NCBI GenBank assembly: GCA_016205965.1
Contig: JACQSM010000018.1
Span: forward strand, 1-17,238
From: Candidatus Uhrbacteria bacterium
GTDB lineage: Bacteria > Patescibacteriota > Patescibacteriia > SG8-24
DNA: 17,238 nucleotides
Direction of reading: 5' to 3'
In this document: piece after piece, positions 1-8,212 of the stretch
How positions within the stretch are numbered: position 1 is the first letter of the stretch
How the letters are laid out: every line of letters begins with the position of its first letter
Position numbers and translations under genes: made by a program
The notes under the pieces: model-generated
What the model was told of the DNA's origin: nothing
Seen by the model: only the letters and a program-made list of their open reading frames with translations
Database searches by the model: none

Positions 1-394
1 CCTTGATGCCGGTCTCGAAGACCTCAGTCGAGGACGACTGTTCGTCGAAGCTCGGGGCCGGTCGGTGGATCGGAAAGTATTTTTTAGCTTTCAAATCGGA
101 TTTGCCGTCGATGGCTTCACCGATGACCGAAAACATCCGGCCGAGCGTTTCGCGGCCGACCGGGACCGAGATCGGCTTGCCGGTGTCGACGACTTCGGTG
201 CCGCGGGCCAGGCCGTCGGTCGAGGACATGGCGATGGTCCGGACGACGCCGGCGCCGAGGTGCTGCTGGGCTTCGAGCACCAGGGTGCGGCCCGCGTGCT
301 CGAGCGTCAGGGCGTTCAAAATTGCCGGCATCTCGCCGCTGAAGCGGACGTCGACGACCGGACCGATGACTTGGGTGATGGTTCCTTTCTGCAT
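1..394 (-). CDS. atpD: ATP synthase F1 subunit beta, N-terminal part (runs off the window)
   Basis: This is the catalytic beta subunit of F1, which makes or hydrolyses ATP at the cytoplasmic face of the membrane. Only the first 131 codons are present, starting at ATG 394-392 with [18 protein letters not shown], the typical beta-barrel start of the family (IGPVVDVRF). Further on, the segment [18 protein letters not shown] matches the linker that precedes the nucleotide-binding domain. The Walker A loop lies beyond the window edge, so catalytic residues cannot be checked. It follows atpG with a 16-nt gap and is the last visible gene of the operon. No Shine-Dalgarno motif precedes the start. Identity is secure; completeness is unknown. 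Confidence 0.96.
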   Translation of the reverse strand, partial: MQKGTITQVIGPVVDVRFSGEMPAILNALTLEHAGRTLVLEAQQHLGAGVVRTIAMSSTDGLARGTEVVDTGKPISVPVGRETLGRMFSVIGEAIDGKSDLKAKKYFPIHRPAPSFDEQSSSTEVFETGIK

Positions 395-410
395 ACTGCG
401 TGGTGAGTGA

Positions 411-1319
411 TTATTCGAGCGCCGCCTTGCCGGAGGAGATCTCGGCGATCTCGCGGGTGATGCCGGCTTGGCGCGCCTGGTTGAAGGTGAAAGTGAGATC
501 GTCGATCATGTCGGCGGCGGCGTCGGAGGCCGAACGCATGGCCAACATTCTGGCCGAATGTTCGGACGCCGACGATTCCAGGAGCGCCTGATAGAGCCGG
601 ACTTCGACCAGCCGCGGCAGCATCCGGTCGAGCACGGCGGCCGGCGACGGTTCGAAGACGAACTCATGCCCGCTCTCGGCGACGTGAAGGTCCTCGCCGC
701 CGCTCATCTCCGGCTGGCCGTCGACCTTGCCGATGCCGGCGACGCGGATCAGCGGCAAGAGCTCCTGGACGACCGGCTTCTGGACCAAGGCCGAGCGGAA
801 GTCGGTGGTGGCGATGAACACTCGATCGTAGGCGCCGGCCACGAAATCCGAGGTCGCCAGGTCGGCGATGGGGCGGATGTCGGTCGACTTCGGGTTATTA
901 CCCAAGTCGGTGAATGTAGCCACGATCTTGGCGCCCTGCCGTCGAAGCGCGTCCTGGCCCTTGCGGCCGACGGTCACGAAATCGACTTCGTGCGGCACGC
1001 CTTTCATGAAGTCGGCCGTCGCCTTGAGCAGCTGGGCATTGAAACCGCCGCACAGCCCGCGATCCGAAGTGAACAGTACGACCAGCACCCGCTTGATCTT
1101 GTCGCGCCGGGCCAGCAACGGGTGATGCTTCGATTCGGTCACTTTGGCAAGCTCGCCGACCGCCCGCCAAGCCGCGGCCGCGTACGGCCGTGACGCCAAA
1201 ACCGCCGAGACCGCCTTGCGCATCTTGGACGCGGCCACGAGTTCCATGGCCTTGGTGATCTTGCGGGTGTTGGTGACCGATTTGATCCGGCGGCGGATCA
1301 GGCGAGGCGAAACAGCCAT
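411..1319 (-). CDS. atpG: ATP synthase F1 subunit gamma
   Basis: This is the central rotor shaft of F1, coupling c-ring rotation to conformational change in the alpha3beta3 head. The 302-residue product is close to the usual 285-300. The N-terminal coiled-coil helix carries the hallmark [20 protein letters not shown]. The conserved [10 protein letters not shown] block lies near residue 90, and the C-terminal helix ends with [20 protein letters not shown]. The start ATG (1319) is 6 nt after the atpA stop, and atpD follows 16 nt downstream. Residues around 190-215 form a family-variable region. Nothing is truncated. Confidence 0.98.
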   Translation of the reverse strand: MAVSPRLIRRRIKSVTNTRKITKAMELVAASKMRKAVSAVLASRPYAAAAWRAVGELAKVTESKHHPLLARRDKIKRVLVVLFTSDRGLCGGFNAQLLKATADFMKGVPHEVDFVTVGRKGQDALRRQGAKIVATFTDLGNNPKSTDIRPIADLATSDFVAGAYDRVFIATTDFRSALVQKPVVQELLPLIRVAGIGKVDGQPEMSGGEDLHVAESGHEFVFEPSPAAVLDRMLPRLVEVRLYQALLESSASEHSARMLAMRSASDAAADMIDDLTFTFNQARQAGITREIAEISSGKAALE

Positions 1320-1325
1320 ACTTCG

Positions 1326-2828
<1,503 letters not shown>

Positions 2829-2846
2829 AGTTTTTTCATTTAGCTT

Positions 2847-2940
2847 GGCGCGGGTCCTGCCAGGACTTTGCACCTCTTCGGTGCTCGGCCTATTGGCCTG
2901 CGCGCCGTGGGGGCCCCAAGCCCTGCCACCCGCGCTTTGC
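2847..2940. repeat. palindromic repeat, copy A (atpH/atpA junction)
   Basis: This element is closely similar to copy B at 5341-5434; both share the core CGGTGCTCGGCC and the block GGCCTGCGCGCCGTGGGG. It folds as nested arms: outer stem GCGCGGGT 2848-2855 with ACCCGCGC 2928-2935; second stem CAGGACTT 2861-2868 with AAGCCCTG 2918-2925 (one A/C mismatch); third stem CGGTGC 2879-2884 with GCGCCG 2902-2907 (one wobble); apical stem GGCC 2887-2890 with GGCC 2895-2898 around a TATT loop. The second stem has a different sequence from that of copy B but still pairs, so the fold rather than the sequence is kept. It overlaps the 3' end of atpH. It could act as a REP/MITE-like element or as an mRNA structure. 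Confidence 0.85.
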
Positions 2941-3315
2941 CAACATGTTCACTCGAGTCTTAATGGTCGCATCCAATAATCGGTCATGGGTTCTGACAAG
3001 TGCGCCACCGACAAGAGATGGATCAATCTCGAGGTTGACATCAGTCTTTTTTGCGTCGGCACCAAGGGCGACAAGCAAAGATGAAACTTCGGCGTCGGAG
3101 AGAGGCCGGGCGCTTCGGACCAAGGCCTTGGCGATCCCCTCTTCGGCGTTCCAGGCCTCCGGAATGGCGGCGGCGATGTCACGGACCGCGGCCGCGCCGA
3201 GCTTCTTGCCGGCGGCGGCGACGAACCGCGCTACCGCGGCGCGGGCCTCTTTGTCGGACAGGTCGCGACAGGAGCGCACGACCATCCGGGCCATATCTTT
3301 GGCGTCGTATCTCAT
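2890..3315 (-). CDS. atpH: ATP synthase F1 subunit delta (stator), C-terminus extended into a repeat
   Basis: The delta subunit joins the peripheral b stalk to the top of F1. The product is 141 residues, shorter than the usual 175-180. The signature of the family is near the C-terminus: [20 protein letters not shown] followed by [10 protein letters not shown]. The N-terminal helical domain is reduced but aligns in character ([19 protein letters not shown]). ATG 3315 overlaps the atpF stop by 4 nt (ATGA), so translation is probably coupled. The last 16 residues, from AKRGWQGLG to the TAG at 2892-2890, are encoded by palindromic repeat copy A and are not typical of AtpH. The original stop was probably displaced when the element arrived. 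Identification rests mainly on the C-terminal motif and position. Confidence 0.9.
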   Translation of the reverse strand: MRYDAKDMARMVVRSCRDLSDKEARAAVARFVAAAGKKLGAAAVRDIAAAIPEAWNAEEGIAKALVRSARPLSDAEVSSLLVALGADAKKTDVNLEIDPSLVGGALVRTHDRLLDATIKTRVNMLAKRGWQGLGPPRRAGQ

Positions 3316-3848
3316 AATGCAGCCGCGGCTTTCTTGGCGGCCGCGGCCACCAGCTTGCGATCCTTATCGGAATCGACGACCTCGCCCAAGACCTTCTCGG
3401 CGGCGCTGGCGATCAGCTCGGCCGCCTCGCCCTTGACCTCGAGCATCATCTTTTCCTTTTCGGCCCGGATGGCTTCTTTGCCGTCGGTGACGACCTTCTC
3501 GACCTCGGTCTTGGCCCGCTTGACCATGTCGTCCCGGCGGACGACGGCCGACGCTTCGGCTTCTTCGATGATCGCCTTGGCCTGGGACCGGGCTTCCGAA
3601 ACCAGCCGCAGCCGCTCTTTTTCGGCCTCGGCCCGCACGGATTCGCCGGCTTCGGCAGCCTTCAGGCCTTTCTCGATCTTGGCCGTGCGTTCGTCCATCG
3701 CCTTGAGCATGGGCTTGTAGACCCACTTGGCCATGACGAAGAGCACCACGCCGAAGTTGACGAGCTGGGCGATGAAGAGCTTGAGATTGATGCCGAGCGT
3801 GCCGAGCACGCCGGCTGATTCGGCGGCTTGGACCGTTTCCTGCACCAT
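3312..3848 (-). CDS. atpF: ATP synthase Fo subunit b (peripheral stalk)
   Basis: Subunit b anchors the stator in the membrane and holds the F1 head against rotation. The 178-residue product has one membrane helix at about residues 20-44 (LFIAQLVNFGVVLFVMAKWV), followed by the usual KPMLKAMDERTAKIEKGL. A long charged Ala/Glu/Lys-rich coiled coil then runs to about residue 150. Length and layout are normal for b. The gene sits 21 nt after atpE and overlaps atpH by 4 nt. No purine-rich Shine-Dalgarno motif precedes ATG 3848; the upstream sequence is instead CCTCCC-like. A second b-type gene (b') is not present here, so a b homodimer is expected. Confidence 0.96.
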   Translation of the reverse strand: MVQETVQAAESAGVLGTLGINLKLFIAQLVNFGVVLFVMAKWVYKPMLKAMDERTAKIEKGLKAAEAGESVRAEAEKERLRLVSEARSQAKAIIEEAEASAVVRRDDMVKRAKTEVEKVVTDGKEAIRAEKEKMMLEVKGEAAELIASAAEKVLGEVVDSDKDRKLVAAAAKKAAAAL

Positions 3849-3869
3849 ACGGCGGGAGGTTTCCGGAAA

Positions 3870-4088
3870 TTAAAGAGTGAACACGACCACCAGCGAATAG
3901 ATGGCGATGGCTTCGGCGAAAGCGGCGCCCAAGAGCATCGGCACGAACAGCTTTCCGGCCGATTCCGGATTGCGGCCGATCGACTCCATCGCTTTGGCGA
4001 CGATCATGCCGATGGCCAGAGCCGGCAGCGAGCCGCCGATCGCCATGGTCAAACCTTTGATAAAAATCTTCATTGTTTCGGCATCCAT
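3870..4088 (-). CDS. atpE: ATP synthase Fo subunit c (rotor ring)
   Basis: Copies of subunit c form the membrane rotor ring. The 72-residue product is two transmembrane helices joined by the polar loop ESIGRNPES. The ion-binding carboxylate is E59 in GAAFAEAIAIYSL. Na+-type rings have Ser/Thr next to this Glu (as in the AEST type) and a Gln in helix 1. Here the neighbours are A60 and I61, and the helix 1 position is I27 in PALAIGMIV. Proton coupling is therefore the better inference. The gene lies between atpB and atpF, with 63 nt to atpB containing a small hairpin and 21 nt to atpF. ATG 4088 gives MDAETMKIF and lacks a Shine-Dalgarno motif. Confidence 0.97.
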   Translation of the reverse strand: MDAETMKIFIKGLTMAIGGSLPALAIGMIVAKAMESIGRNPESAGKLFVPMLLGAAFAEAIAIYSLVVVFTL

Positions 4089-4129
4089 ATGTGGAGCGAA
4101 TCTGTTAAGAGTGAAGCGTCGGGCCCGTT

Positions 4130-4143
4130 CGCCGGGACCGGCG
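4130..4143. other. small GC hairpin in the atpB-atpE spacer
   Basis: CGCCG 4130-4134 pairs with CGGCG 4139-4143 around a 4-nt loop, 8 nt past the atpB stop and upstream of atpE. No T-tract follows on the minus strand, so it is not a standard terminator. A role in mRNA processing or protection of the atpE segment, whose product is needed in many copies, is possible but unproven. Confidence 0.35.
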
Positions 4144-4151
4144 TCTCATTC

Positions 4152-5000
4152 CTAAGCGTGGGCTTCCTGGGCGTGTTCGGATCCGGGCGGCGCCTCGGTA
4201 GCGATGGTCAGGTAGACCAGGGTCAACATCGAGAACACCATCGCCTGGACCACGCCGACGATCAGTTCCAGGAACATGAACGGCAGCGGCACGGCGAAGG
4301 CGATCAGCGAATAAAGTACGGTGAGCAGCACCTCGCCGGCGAAGATGTTGCCGAAGAGACGCAGCGAGAGCGATACCATCTTGGCTGCCTCCGAAACCAA
4401 TTCGATCAGACCGACCATCATCTCGACCAGGGCGATGAAGACGCCGAGCAGCGCCTGGGCCGCATCGGCCGGCTTCTTGATATGCCCGAAGGCCTTGAAC
4501 GCTTTGAGCAATCCGGCCAGCTGGAAGAATTTTCCGGCGTGCTTGGCCAGGCCGATGGCGAAGACGCCGAGGACGTGCGAGGCCGTGACCGCGAAGATGG
4601 CCATGGCCACCGTCAGATTGAGGTCGCTCGTCGCCGGCCTGAAGATCGGCACCAGTTCGAGTTCGCCATGGACTGTTTTCCAGACGCCGATGGTGCCGGT
4701 GCCCGGAATCGATCCCATCCAGTTGGAAACCAAGATGAACAGGAACAGCGTGCCGACGATCGGCAGGAACTTCTTGGATCTGGCCCGGTCATGGGTCACC
4801 TGATCGACGGTCGCGAGCATGAACTCGAGCAGCGCCTCGACCGAGTTCTGGAGTCCGGCCGGTACGGCCGTGACGCGGCGGCTGACCAGATAACCGAAAA
4901 CCACGAACAAGACGGTCGCGATCCAGCCGTTCAAGAGCGAATTCGTGACCGGAAAGTTGCCGATGGTAAAGATGGTTTCCGCCGCCGCCGGGATGTTCAT
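4152..5000 (-). CDS. atpB: ATP synthase Fo subunit a
   Basis: Subunit a provides the two half-channels that bring protons to the c ring. The 282-residue, strongly hydrophobic product has five to six predicted membrane helices. The essential arginine is R214 in MVSLSLRLFGNIFAGEVLL, and the last helix has the conserved Gln (Q252) in GVVQAMVFSMLTLVYLTIA. SNWMGSIPGTG near residue 95 also fits the family. The C-terminus is a short Glu/His-rich tail (PPGSEHAQEAHA). ATG 5000 overlaps the stop of the upstream AtpZ-like gene by 4 nt, so the two are likely translated together. It is the first core Fo gene of the operon. Confidence 0.97.
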   Translation of the reverse strand: MNIPAAAETIFTIGNFPVTNSLLNGWIATVLFVVFGYLVSRRVTAVPAGLQNSVEALLEFMLATVDQVTHDRARSKKFLPIVGTLFLFILVSNWMGSIPGTGTIGVWKTVHGELELVPIFRPATSDLNLTVAMAIFAVTASHVLGVFAIGLAKHAGKFFQLAGLLKAFKAFGHIKKPADAAQALLGVFIALVEMMVGLIELVSEAAKMVSLSLRLFGNIFAGEVLLTVLYSLIAFAVPLPFMFLELIVGVVQAMVFSMLTLVYLTIATEAPPGSEHAQEAHA

Positions 5001-5257
5001 ACGGGTTTCTGCGGACCTTCGATCTCCTGGTATTCCTTGCCGAAGCGCTTGGCCTTCCTATATATAGCGACGGCCGAGAGGACCGCCGCCAGGACGAAGC
5101 CGGCGATAAGAAATCGCGGCCGAGTTCCGTAAAGCGCATCTAACCGCATGCCGGTCAGTGCCAAAAGCACCGCCGGGACGGCGATGATCGCGCCGAACTC
5201 GCCGACGATTCGCACCGCCAGCATCAGATAACGCCGGTCTTTCTCGGAACTGGCCAT
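4997..5257 (-). CDS. atpZ: AtpZ/AtpI-like small membrane protein, first gene of the atp operon
   Basis: This 86-residue protein has two transmembrane helices (about 12-35 and 48-66). Between them is the pattern RLDALYGTRPRF, matching the LDxxxGTxPxF signature of the AtpZ/AtpI-like family (Pfam ATPase_gene1). Members usually precede atpB and are linked to Fo assembly or Mg2+/Ca2+ handling; the role in this organism is inferred from family and position. The N-terminus (MASSEKDRRYL) and C-terminus (KRFGKEYQEIEGPQKPV) are charged and probably cytoplasmic. It is the promoter-proximal gene, with a leader of about 19 nt without a Shine-Dalgarno motif, and overlaps atpB by 4 nt. Whether to call it AtpZ or AtpI cannot be settled by eye. 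Confidence 0.8.
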   Translation of the reverse strand: MASSEKDRRYLMLAVRIVGEFGAIIAVPAVLLALTGMRLDALYGTRPRFLIAGFVLAAVLSAVAIYRKAKRFGKEYQEIEGPQKPV

Positions 5258-5282
5258 GACAAGAACTCAAAAGGATGGCGCA

Positions 5283-5311
5283 AGTGTACGCGATCGATAA
5301 AGTAAGGTCAA
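5283..5311 (-). promoter_or_regulatory. sigma70-type promoter of the atp operon
   Basis: Read on the minus strand, the -35 box is TTGACC (5311-5306), the spacer is 17 nt, and the -10 box is TACACT (5288-5283). Transcription would start near 5276, about 19 nt before ATG 5257 of the AtpZ-like gene. Box quality, spacing and position all agree. Confidence 0.75.
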
Positions 5312-5317
5312 CACTGT

Positions 5318-5335
5318 TGCAAAAACGTGCAAAAA
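5318..5335 (-). promoter_or_regulatory. two phased A/T tracts upstream of the atp promoter
   Basis: TGCAAAAA occurs twice on the plus strand (5318-5325 and 5328-5335), exactly 10 bp apart and ending 6 bp upstream of the -35 box of the atp promoter. On the minus strand these are T-tracts following the arms of repeat copy B. They may be an UP element or curved DNA for the atp promoter, the T-tract of a terminator for the upstream unit, or both. Confidence 0.45.
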
Positions 5336-5336
5336 T

Positions 5337-5452
5337 GCAGGGCGCGGGTCCTGCCGCGGTTTTATCCCCTTCGGTGCTCGGCCTGATGGCCTGCGCGCCG
5401 TGGGGTCCCCTAACCGCGTCACCCGCGCTTTGCTGTAATGTCCGCGCCCTGC
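5337..5452. repeat. palindromic repeat, copy B, between the unknown operon and the atp promoter
   Basis: The region 5341-5434 matches copy A. Nested stems are GCGCGGGT 5342-5349 with ACCCGCGC 5421-5428, CGCGGTT 5355-5361 with AACCGCG 5412-5418, CGGTGC 5372-5377 with GCGCCG 5395-5400 (one wobble), and GGCC 5380-5383 with GGCC 5388-5391 around a TGAT loop. Unlike copy A, it is also bounded by an 11-bp perfect inverted repeat, GCAGGGCGCGG 5337-5347 and CCGCGCCCTGC 5442-5452, which competes with the outer stem. On the minus strand the structure is followed by T-tracts, so it may terminate transcription of the gene ending at 5457. Confidence 0.85.
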
Positions 5453-5456
5453 TAGT

Positions 5457-6536
5457 TTAAAGAGGCGCTTCTGCCAGCAGCTTATCGATCCGCGCCTTGG
5501 GATGCATTTCGCCGCGGCGTTCGTTCAAATTGACCGGTTCGGGCAGGCGCCGGCCGTCCATGGTCTCGACGAATCCGTTGGTGGCGTTGATGCCGAAGGT
5601 GTGGCCGTCGACCAGCACCGTGCCGCGGCGCTCGGAGTGGGCCCGCACCGCCTTGAGACGGCCGCCGAAAAAATACAGTTTCTCTTTTATATACGTCATG
5701 AACGACAGCCTCTCGGCCTCGCGGATGCGGGGATTTTCATGGCCGACCAGGCGCTTGAGCGGATGAGCGCCGCCGCGGGCGGTCAGATCGTCCCATTCCT
5801 CGGCTGGGACGTTATCGATCTTGGCGAGCGTCTCGGGCGTCGCCCGGCGCCGGGCGCAAAACGCGTGAATGCTTCTGACGAGCTCTTCAAACTTTTCCAA
5901 ATCCTTGATGACGATCTGCGAGTAATCAAGACCGCGCTCGGCCACGAACGCGAACTGCGCCGGCGTCACGCCCGGCGCCTTGCCTTTGGCGAAAAGCGTG
6001 TCGAGATACATGACGGTCTCGAGGACGGCGGCGGCTTCATCCGGATCCAGGGCGCCCGGCGTCTTCTCCTCGAAAGCCTCGGGCGGCAAGGCATCGACGA
6101 CCAGGCGCCGCAGCGCCCGTCGCAGATCATCCAGGGCATGCAGCCGATCCAAGGCGATGACGACCATGCCGCCGTCGAAGCTGACGTTCTCCTTGCGCAG
6201 CAAACGATGCGTTCGGGCGCCGGCGGCTCGTTCGTCGACGCCATCGTCTTCGATGTCATCGAGCATCCGTGCCGCCGCCTCGGCCGTCGGTCCGACCGAA
6301 GTCCGCCAGAGGTCATGGAGCTCGTTTTTTAGAATCGCGAGTTCTTGCGGCGTCCGGGCGGCCTTGGCCCGCGTTCGCAGGGCATCGAACATTTCGTCGG
6401 CCGCCGATTTTTTTATCACGAATCCTCCGGTTTCATCGGCCGCGATCTTCGCGATCATCTCGTCAAGAAGCTTACGGCCGGCGGCCATGGCGTTCTCCAT
6501 TCTTTCCGACGATGATTCCTTGCTGCGAAGAGCCAT
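5457..6536 (-). CDS. unrecognised soluble protein, second gene of a two-gene unit
   Basis: I do not recognise this 359-residue protein. It has no signal peptide or membrane helix and one cysteine (C227). The N-terminal 100 residues are charged and helical (MALRSKESSSERMENAMAAG onward). The middle (about 115-235) contains a hydrophobic stretch, DGGMVVIALDRLHALDDLRR, that could be a folded core. The C-terminal part (about 275-359) is the most domain-like: LSFMTYIKEKLYFFGGRLKA, then GTVLVDGHTFGINATNGF and RRLPEPVNLNERRGEMHPKA. ATG 6536 was chosen because it lies one base after the stop of the upstream gene (6538-6540), implying coupled translation; the frame stays open to 6587 inside that gene. 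Codon preference (Ser TCG, Pro CCG) matches the housekeeping genes. Transcription probably ends in repeat copy B. Confidence 0.8.
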   Translation of the reverse strand: MALRSKESSSERMENAMAAGRKLLDEMIAKIAADETGGFVIKKSAADEMFDALRTRAKAARTPQELAILKNELHDLWRTSVGPTAEAAARMLDDIEDDGVDERAAGARTHRLLRKENVSFDGGMVVIALDRLHALDDLRRALRRLVVDALPPEAFEEKTPGALDPDEAAAVLETVMYLDTLFAKGKAPGVTPAQFAFVAERGLDYSQIVIKDLEKFEELVRSIHAFCARRRATPETLAKIDNVPAEEWDDLTARGGAHPLKRLVGHENPRIREAERLSFMTYIKEKLYFFGGRLKAVRAHSERRGTVLVDGHTFGINATNGFVETMDGRRLPEPVNLNERRGEMHPKARIDKLLAEAPL

Positions 6537-6537
6537 A

Positions 6538-8025
6538 TCAGCCGGTCGCGCGATCGATTCTTTCAATCTGTGCCTTGATGACGGCATCGGCCGCCTCCTT
6601 CGCCTCTTCCTGCCGAAGCCTGGGATTATCCTTCATCATGCCCGCTTCGAGTATCGACCGCAGATCGAGGATTTTCGCCTTCATGCGCGCCGCTTGTTCC
6701 GGCGTGTAGCGCCGCCGCTCCGAATTCTTTTCGATCAGCGCGGACGCCGGCGCGGCGGGCGGTGCCGCGGGCGGCGCGACGGGTTCTCGCGCCTTGCGGA
6801 AGGCGCTGAAACGGGCGGCATATTCTCGCCGCGACATGGTCTTCACGGCGTCGCCAAGCGAAGCGTCGAACTCGTCATAGAGTTTGGTTTCTTCGTCGAC
6901 GATCGGCGGCGGTTCGATCTTCGGGGCTGGAGGCTTCGGTTCCGGCGATTTCGGGGCCGCCGCTGGCACAGGCGCGGCTGCCGGAGCAGCCGGTTCGACC
7001 TTCGCCGGAGCAGACGGTTTTGTCGGCGCAGCTTTCGGTGCCACCGCCCGCGTTTTCAGATCCTTGATTCGCTTGGGCTCGGCCAACTCCTCGGAGATGA
7101 TCCGCTCGATCGCCTTGCGCTTGCCCTTGTTGAGCCAATCGTTCCAGGATCCCGAGTTCGGCGACACGAATTCCTGAAATCGATTCGACTTCAATAACCA
7201 ATCAAGACCATTCTGCTCCGCCATGCGTTGCAAACCCGACGGAAAATCCTTGATATCCCACGATTCCTCGGCTTCATAGCCGCCGAGCTTGATCTTCCAT
7301 ACCGGCCAGCCGTCCGCGCCGAAGCCGGCCTCGAGATTCTGAACCTTGCGCTTCTTGTCGAATTCGAGCTCCTGACGGATCGCCTGGGCCGTTGCCAGCG
7401 CCTGCTTCACTTCCGGCGACTCGGAATCACGATCGTAGGCCTCCTGCACCGTTTCCGGCAGGATGATGTCGGTATCGTAATTTTTCCATTCGCGTTTCGG
7501 CCTTCCTTTGTCGTCCACCTCCTCGTTACCTTTGCCGTCCTTAACTTTCTGGAATTTTCGGTCGACCACGACGAGCTCGCGATCGCGATTTTCGATGACG
7601 TATTCGGCCGGCGGCAAGTCCTCGCGCCTTCGATCGCGAGGCCTTTCAATCCGGGGCCCTGCCACCGATGACGCCGGTTTCGGCGGCGCGTCCACGGTCG
7701 GTTCGGGAGCATCGGGAAATTTGGGCAGCTCGCCTTTAATGCGCGGGGGGTTGAAGACGGTTGATGTCGGTACTGGAACGGCCGGTTTTGGAGGCAACAA
7801 TTTTGCCTCGTCGATGACTACCCCCTTCGTCTTCAGGTCGGCAATGACTTTGTCAATGGATGCTTTGTCGTAGGTACCGACCAAGGCTTCTTTCAGATAC
7901 TGTTCCGGCGTCATCTTCTCCAATTCCGCATCTTTAATATCAGTAAGAAGATCATCAACGAATCCCCCTAAATTTTCATCAGGAATTTCCGACAAGGCCG
8001 GAGACGGTTTGTCATGAGAAGTCAT
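6538..8025 (-). CDS. unrecognised modular Pro/Ala-rich protein, first gene of a two-gene unit
   Basis: I do not recognise this 495-residue, apparently cytoplasmic protein. The layout is an acidic helical N-terminus (1-70, with LEKMTPEQYLKEALVGTYDK), a Pro-rich linker (77-125), a charged central domain (about 140-315, with YVIENRDRELVVVDRKFQ and a Trp-rich part GADGWPVWKIKLGGYEAEES), Pro/Ala linkers at 328-375 and 414-429, and helical segments at 380-413 and 436-495. Such linkers suggest a scaffold or adaptor. ATG 8025 was chosen because the longer frame (to a TTG at 8073) would begin inside the predicted -35 box. No Shine-Dalgarno motif precedes it (minus strand reads CTCCTATG). It is co-transcribed with the gene ending at 5457, with a 1-nt gap, and is divergent from the gene at 8213. 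Confidence 0.8.
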   Translation of the reverse strand: MTSHDKPSPALSEIPDENLGGFVDDLLTDIKDAELEKMTPEQYLKEALVGTYDKASIDKVIADLKTKGVVIDEAKLLPPKPAVPVPTSTVFNPPRIKGELPKFPDAPEPTVDAPPKPASSVAGPRIERPRDRRREDLPPAEYVIENRDRELVVVDRKFQKVKDGKGNEEVDDKGRPKREWKNYDTDIILPETVQEAYDRDSESPEVKQALATAQAIRQELEFDKKRKVQNLEAGFGADGWPVWKIKLGGYEAEESWDIKDFPSGLQRMAEQNGLDWLLKSNRFQEFVSPNSGSWNDWLNKGKRKAIERIISEELAEPKRIKDLKTRAVAPKAAPTKPSAPAKVEPAAPAAAPVPAAAPKSPEPKPPAPKIEPPPIVDEETKLYDEFDASLGDAVKTMSRREYAARFSAFRKAREPVAPPAAPPAAPASALIEKNSERRRYTPEQAARMKAKILDLRSILEAGMMKDNPRLRQEEAKEAADAVIKAQIERIDRATG

Positions 8026-8044
8026 AGGAGAAATATACAGACAG

Positions 8045-8073
8045 ATTTTACCATAAAAAACCATCCACAACAA
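8045..8073 (-). promoter_or_regulatory. promoter of the unknown two-gene unit
   Basis: On the minus strand, -35 is TTGTTG (8073-8068), the spacer is 17 nt, and -10 is TAAAAT (8050-8045), preceded by TGG as an extended -10. Transcription would start near 8038, giving a leader of only about 13 nt before ATG 8025. Its -35 box is 24 bp from that of the divergent plus-strand promoter. Confidence 0.6.
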
Positions 8074-8097
8074 GCGGAAAACGAATAAGCTCCGAGC

Positions 8098-8126
8098 TTG
8101 ACAAATTCGCTAAAATATGCTATAAA
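8098..8126 (+). promoter_or_regulatory. near-consensus promoter of the J-domain-like gene
   Basis: -35 is TTGACA (8098-8103, full consensus), the spacer is 17 nt, and -10 is TATAAA (8121-8126), preceded by TGC (8118-8120) as an extended -10. This is the strongest promoter in the window and implies high constitutive expression with a start near 8133. Confidence 0.85.
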
Positions 8127-8132
8127 CTCTCC

Positions 8133-8212
8133 AACCACTCGCGTTCTTTACAACCTAAGGGCCCTTAAGGCTGCAGAGGACGCATTTGCCCTTAACTGGG
8201 CGGAGATCTCCC
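8133..8212 (+). promoter_or_regulatory. 5' leader with competing short pairings and a palindromic Shine-Dalgarno
   Basis: The 80-nt leader has TAAGGGC (8156-8162) and two copies of GCCCTTAA (8161-8168 and 8188-8195). These can pair in alternative ways: 8156-8162 with 8188-8194, or TTAAGG 8165-8170 with CCTTAA 8190-8195. The Shine-Dalgarno GGAG (8202-8205) is 7 nt before ATG 8213 and lies in the perfect palindrome GGAGATCTCC (8202-8211), so it could be masked. No known riboswitch is recognised. Confidence 0.4.

Noticed and set aside
2829..2873. Longer AtpA start at GTG 2873
   Set aside because: The added 15 codons fall inside repeat copy A and do not resemble AtpA; ATG 2828 gives the normal N-terminus.
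2847..2940. Repeat with several hairpin arms considered as a tRNA or tRNA-like gene
   Set aside because: The stems are nested rather than cloverleaf-like, with no T-arm or D-arm consensus and no anticodon loop.
8026..8073. Longer N-terminus (from TTG 8073) for the gene at 6538-8025
   Set aside because: It would start within the predicted -35 box, upstream of the predicted transcription start.
8186..8212. TTG start at 8186 for the J-domain-like gene
   Set aside because: It has no ribosome site in front of it, while ATG 8213 has GGAG at the right distance.
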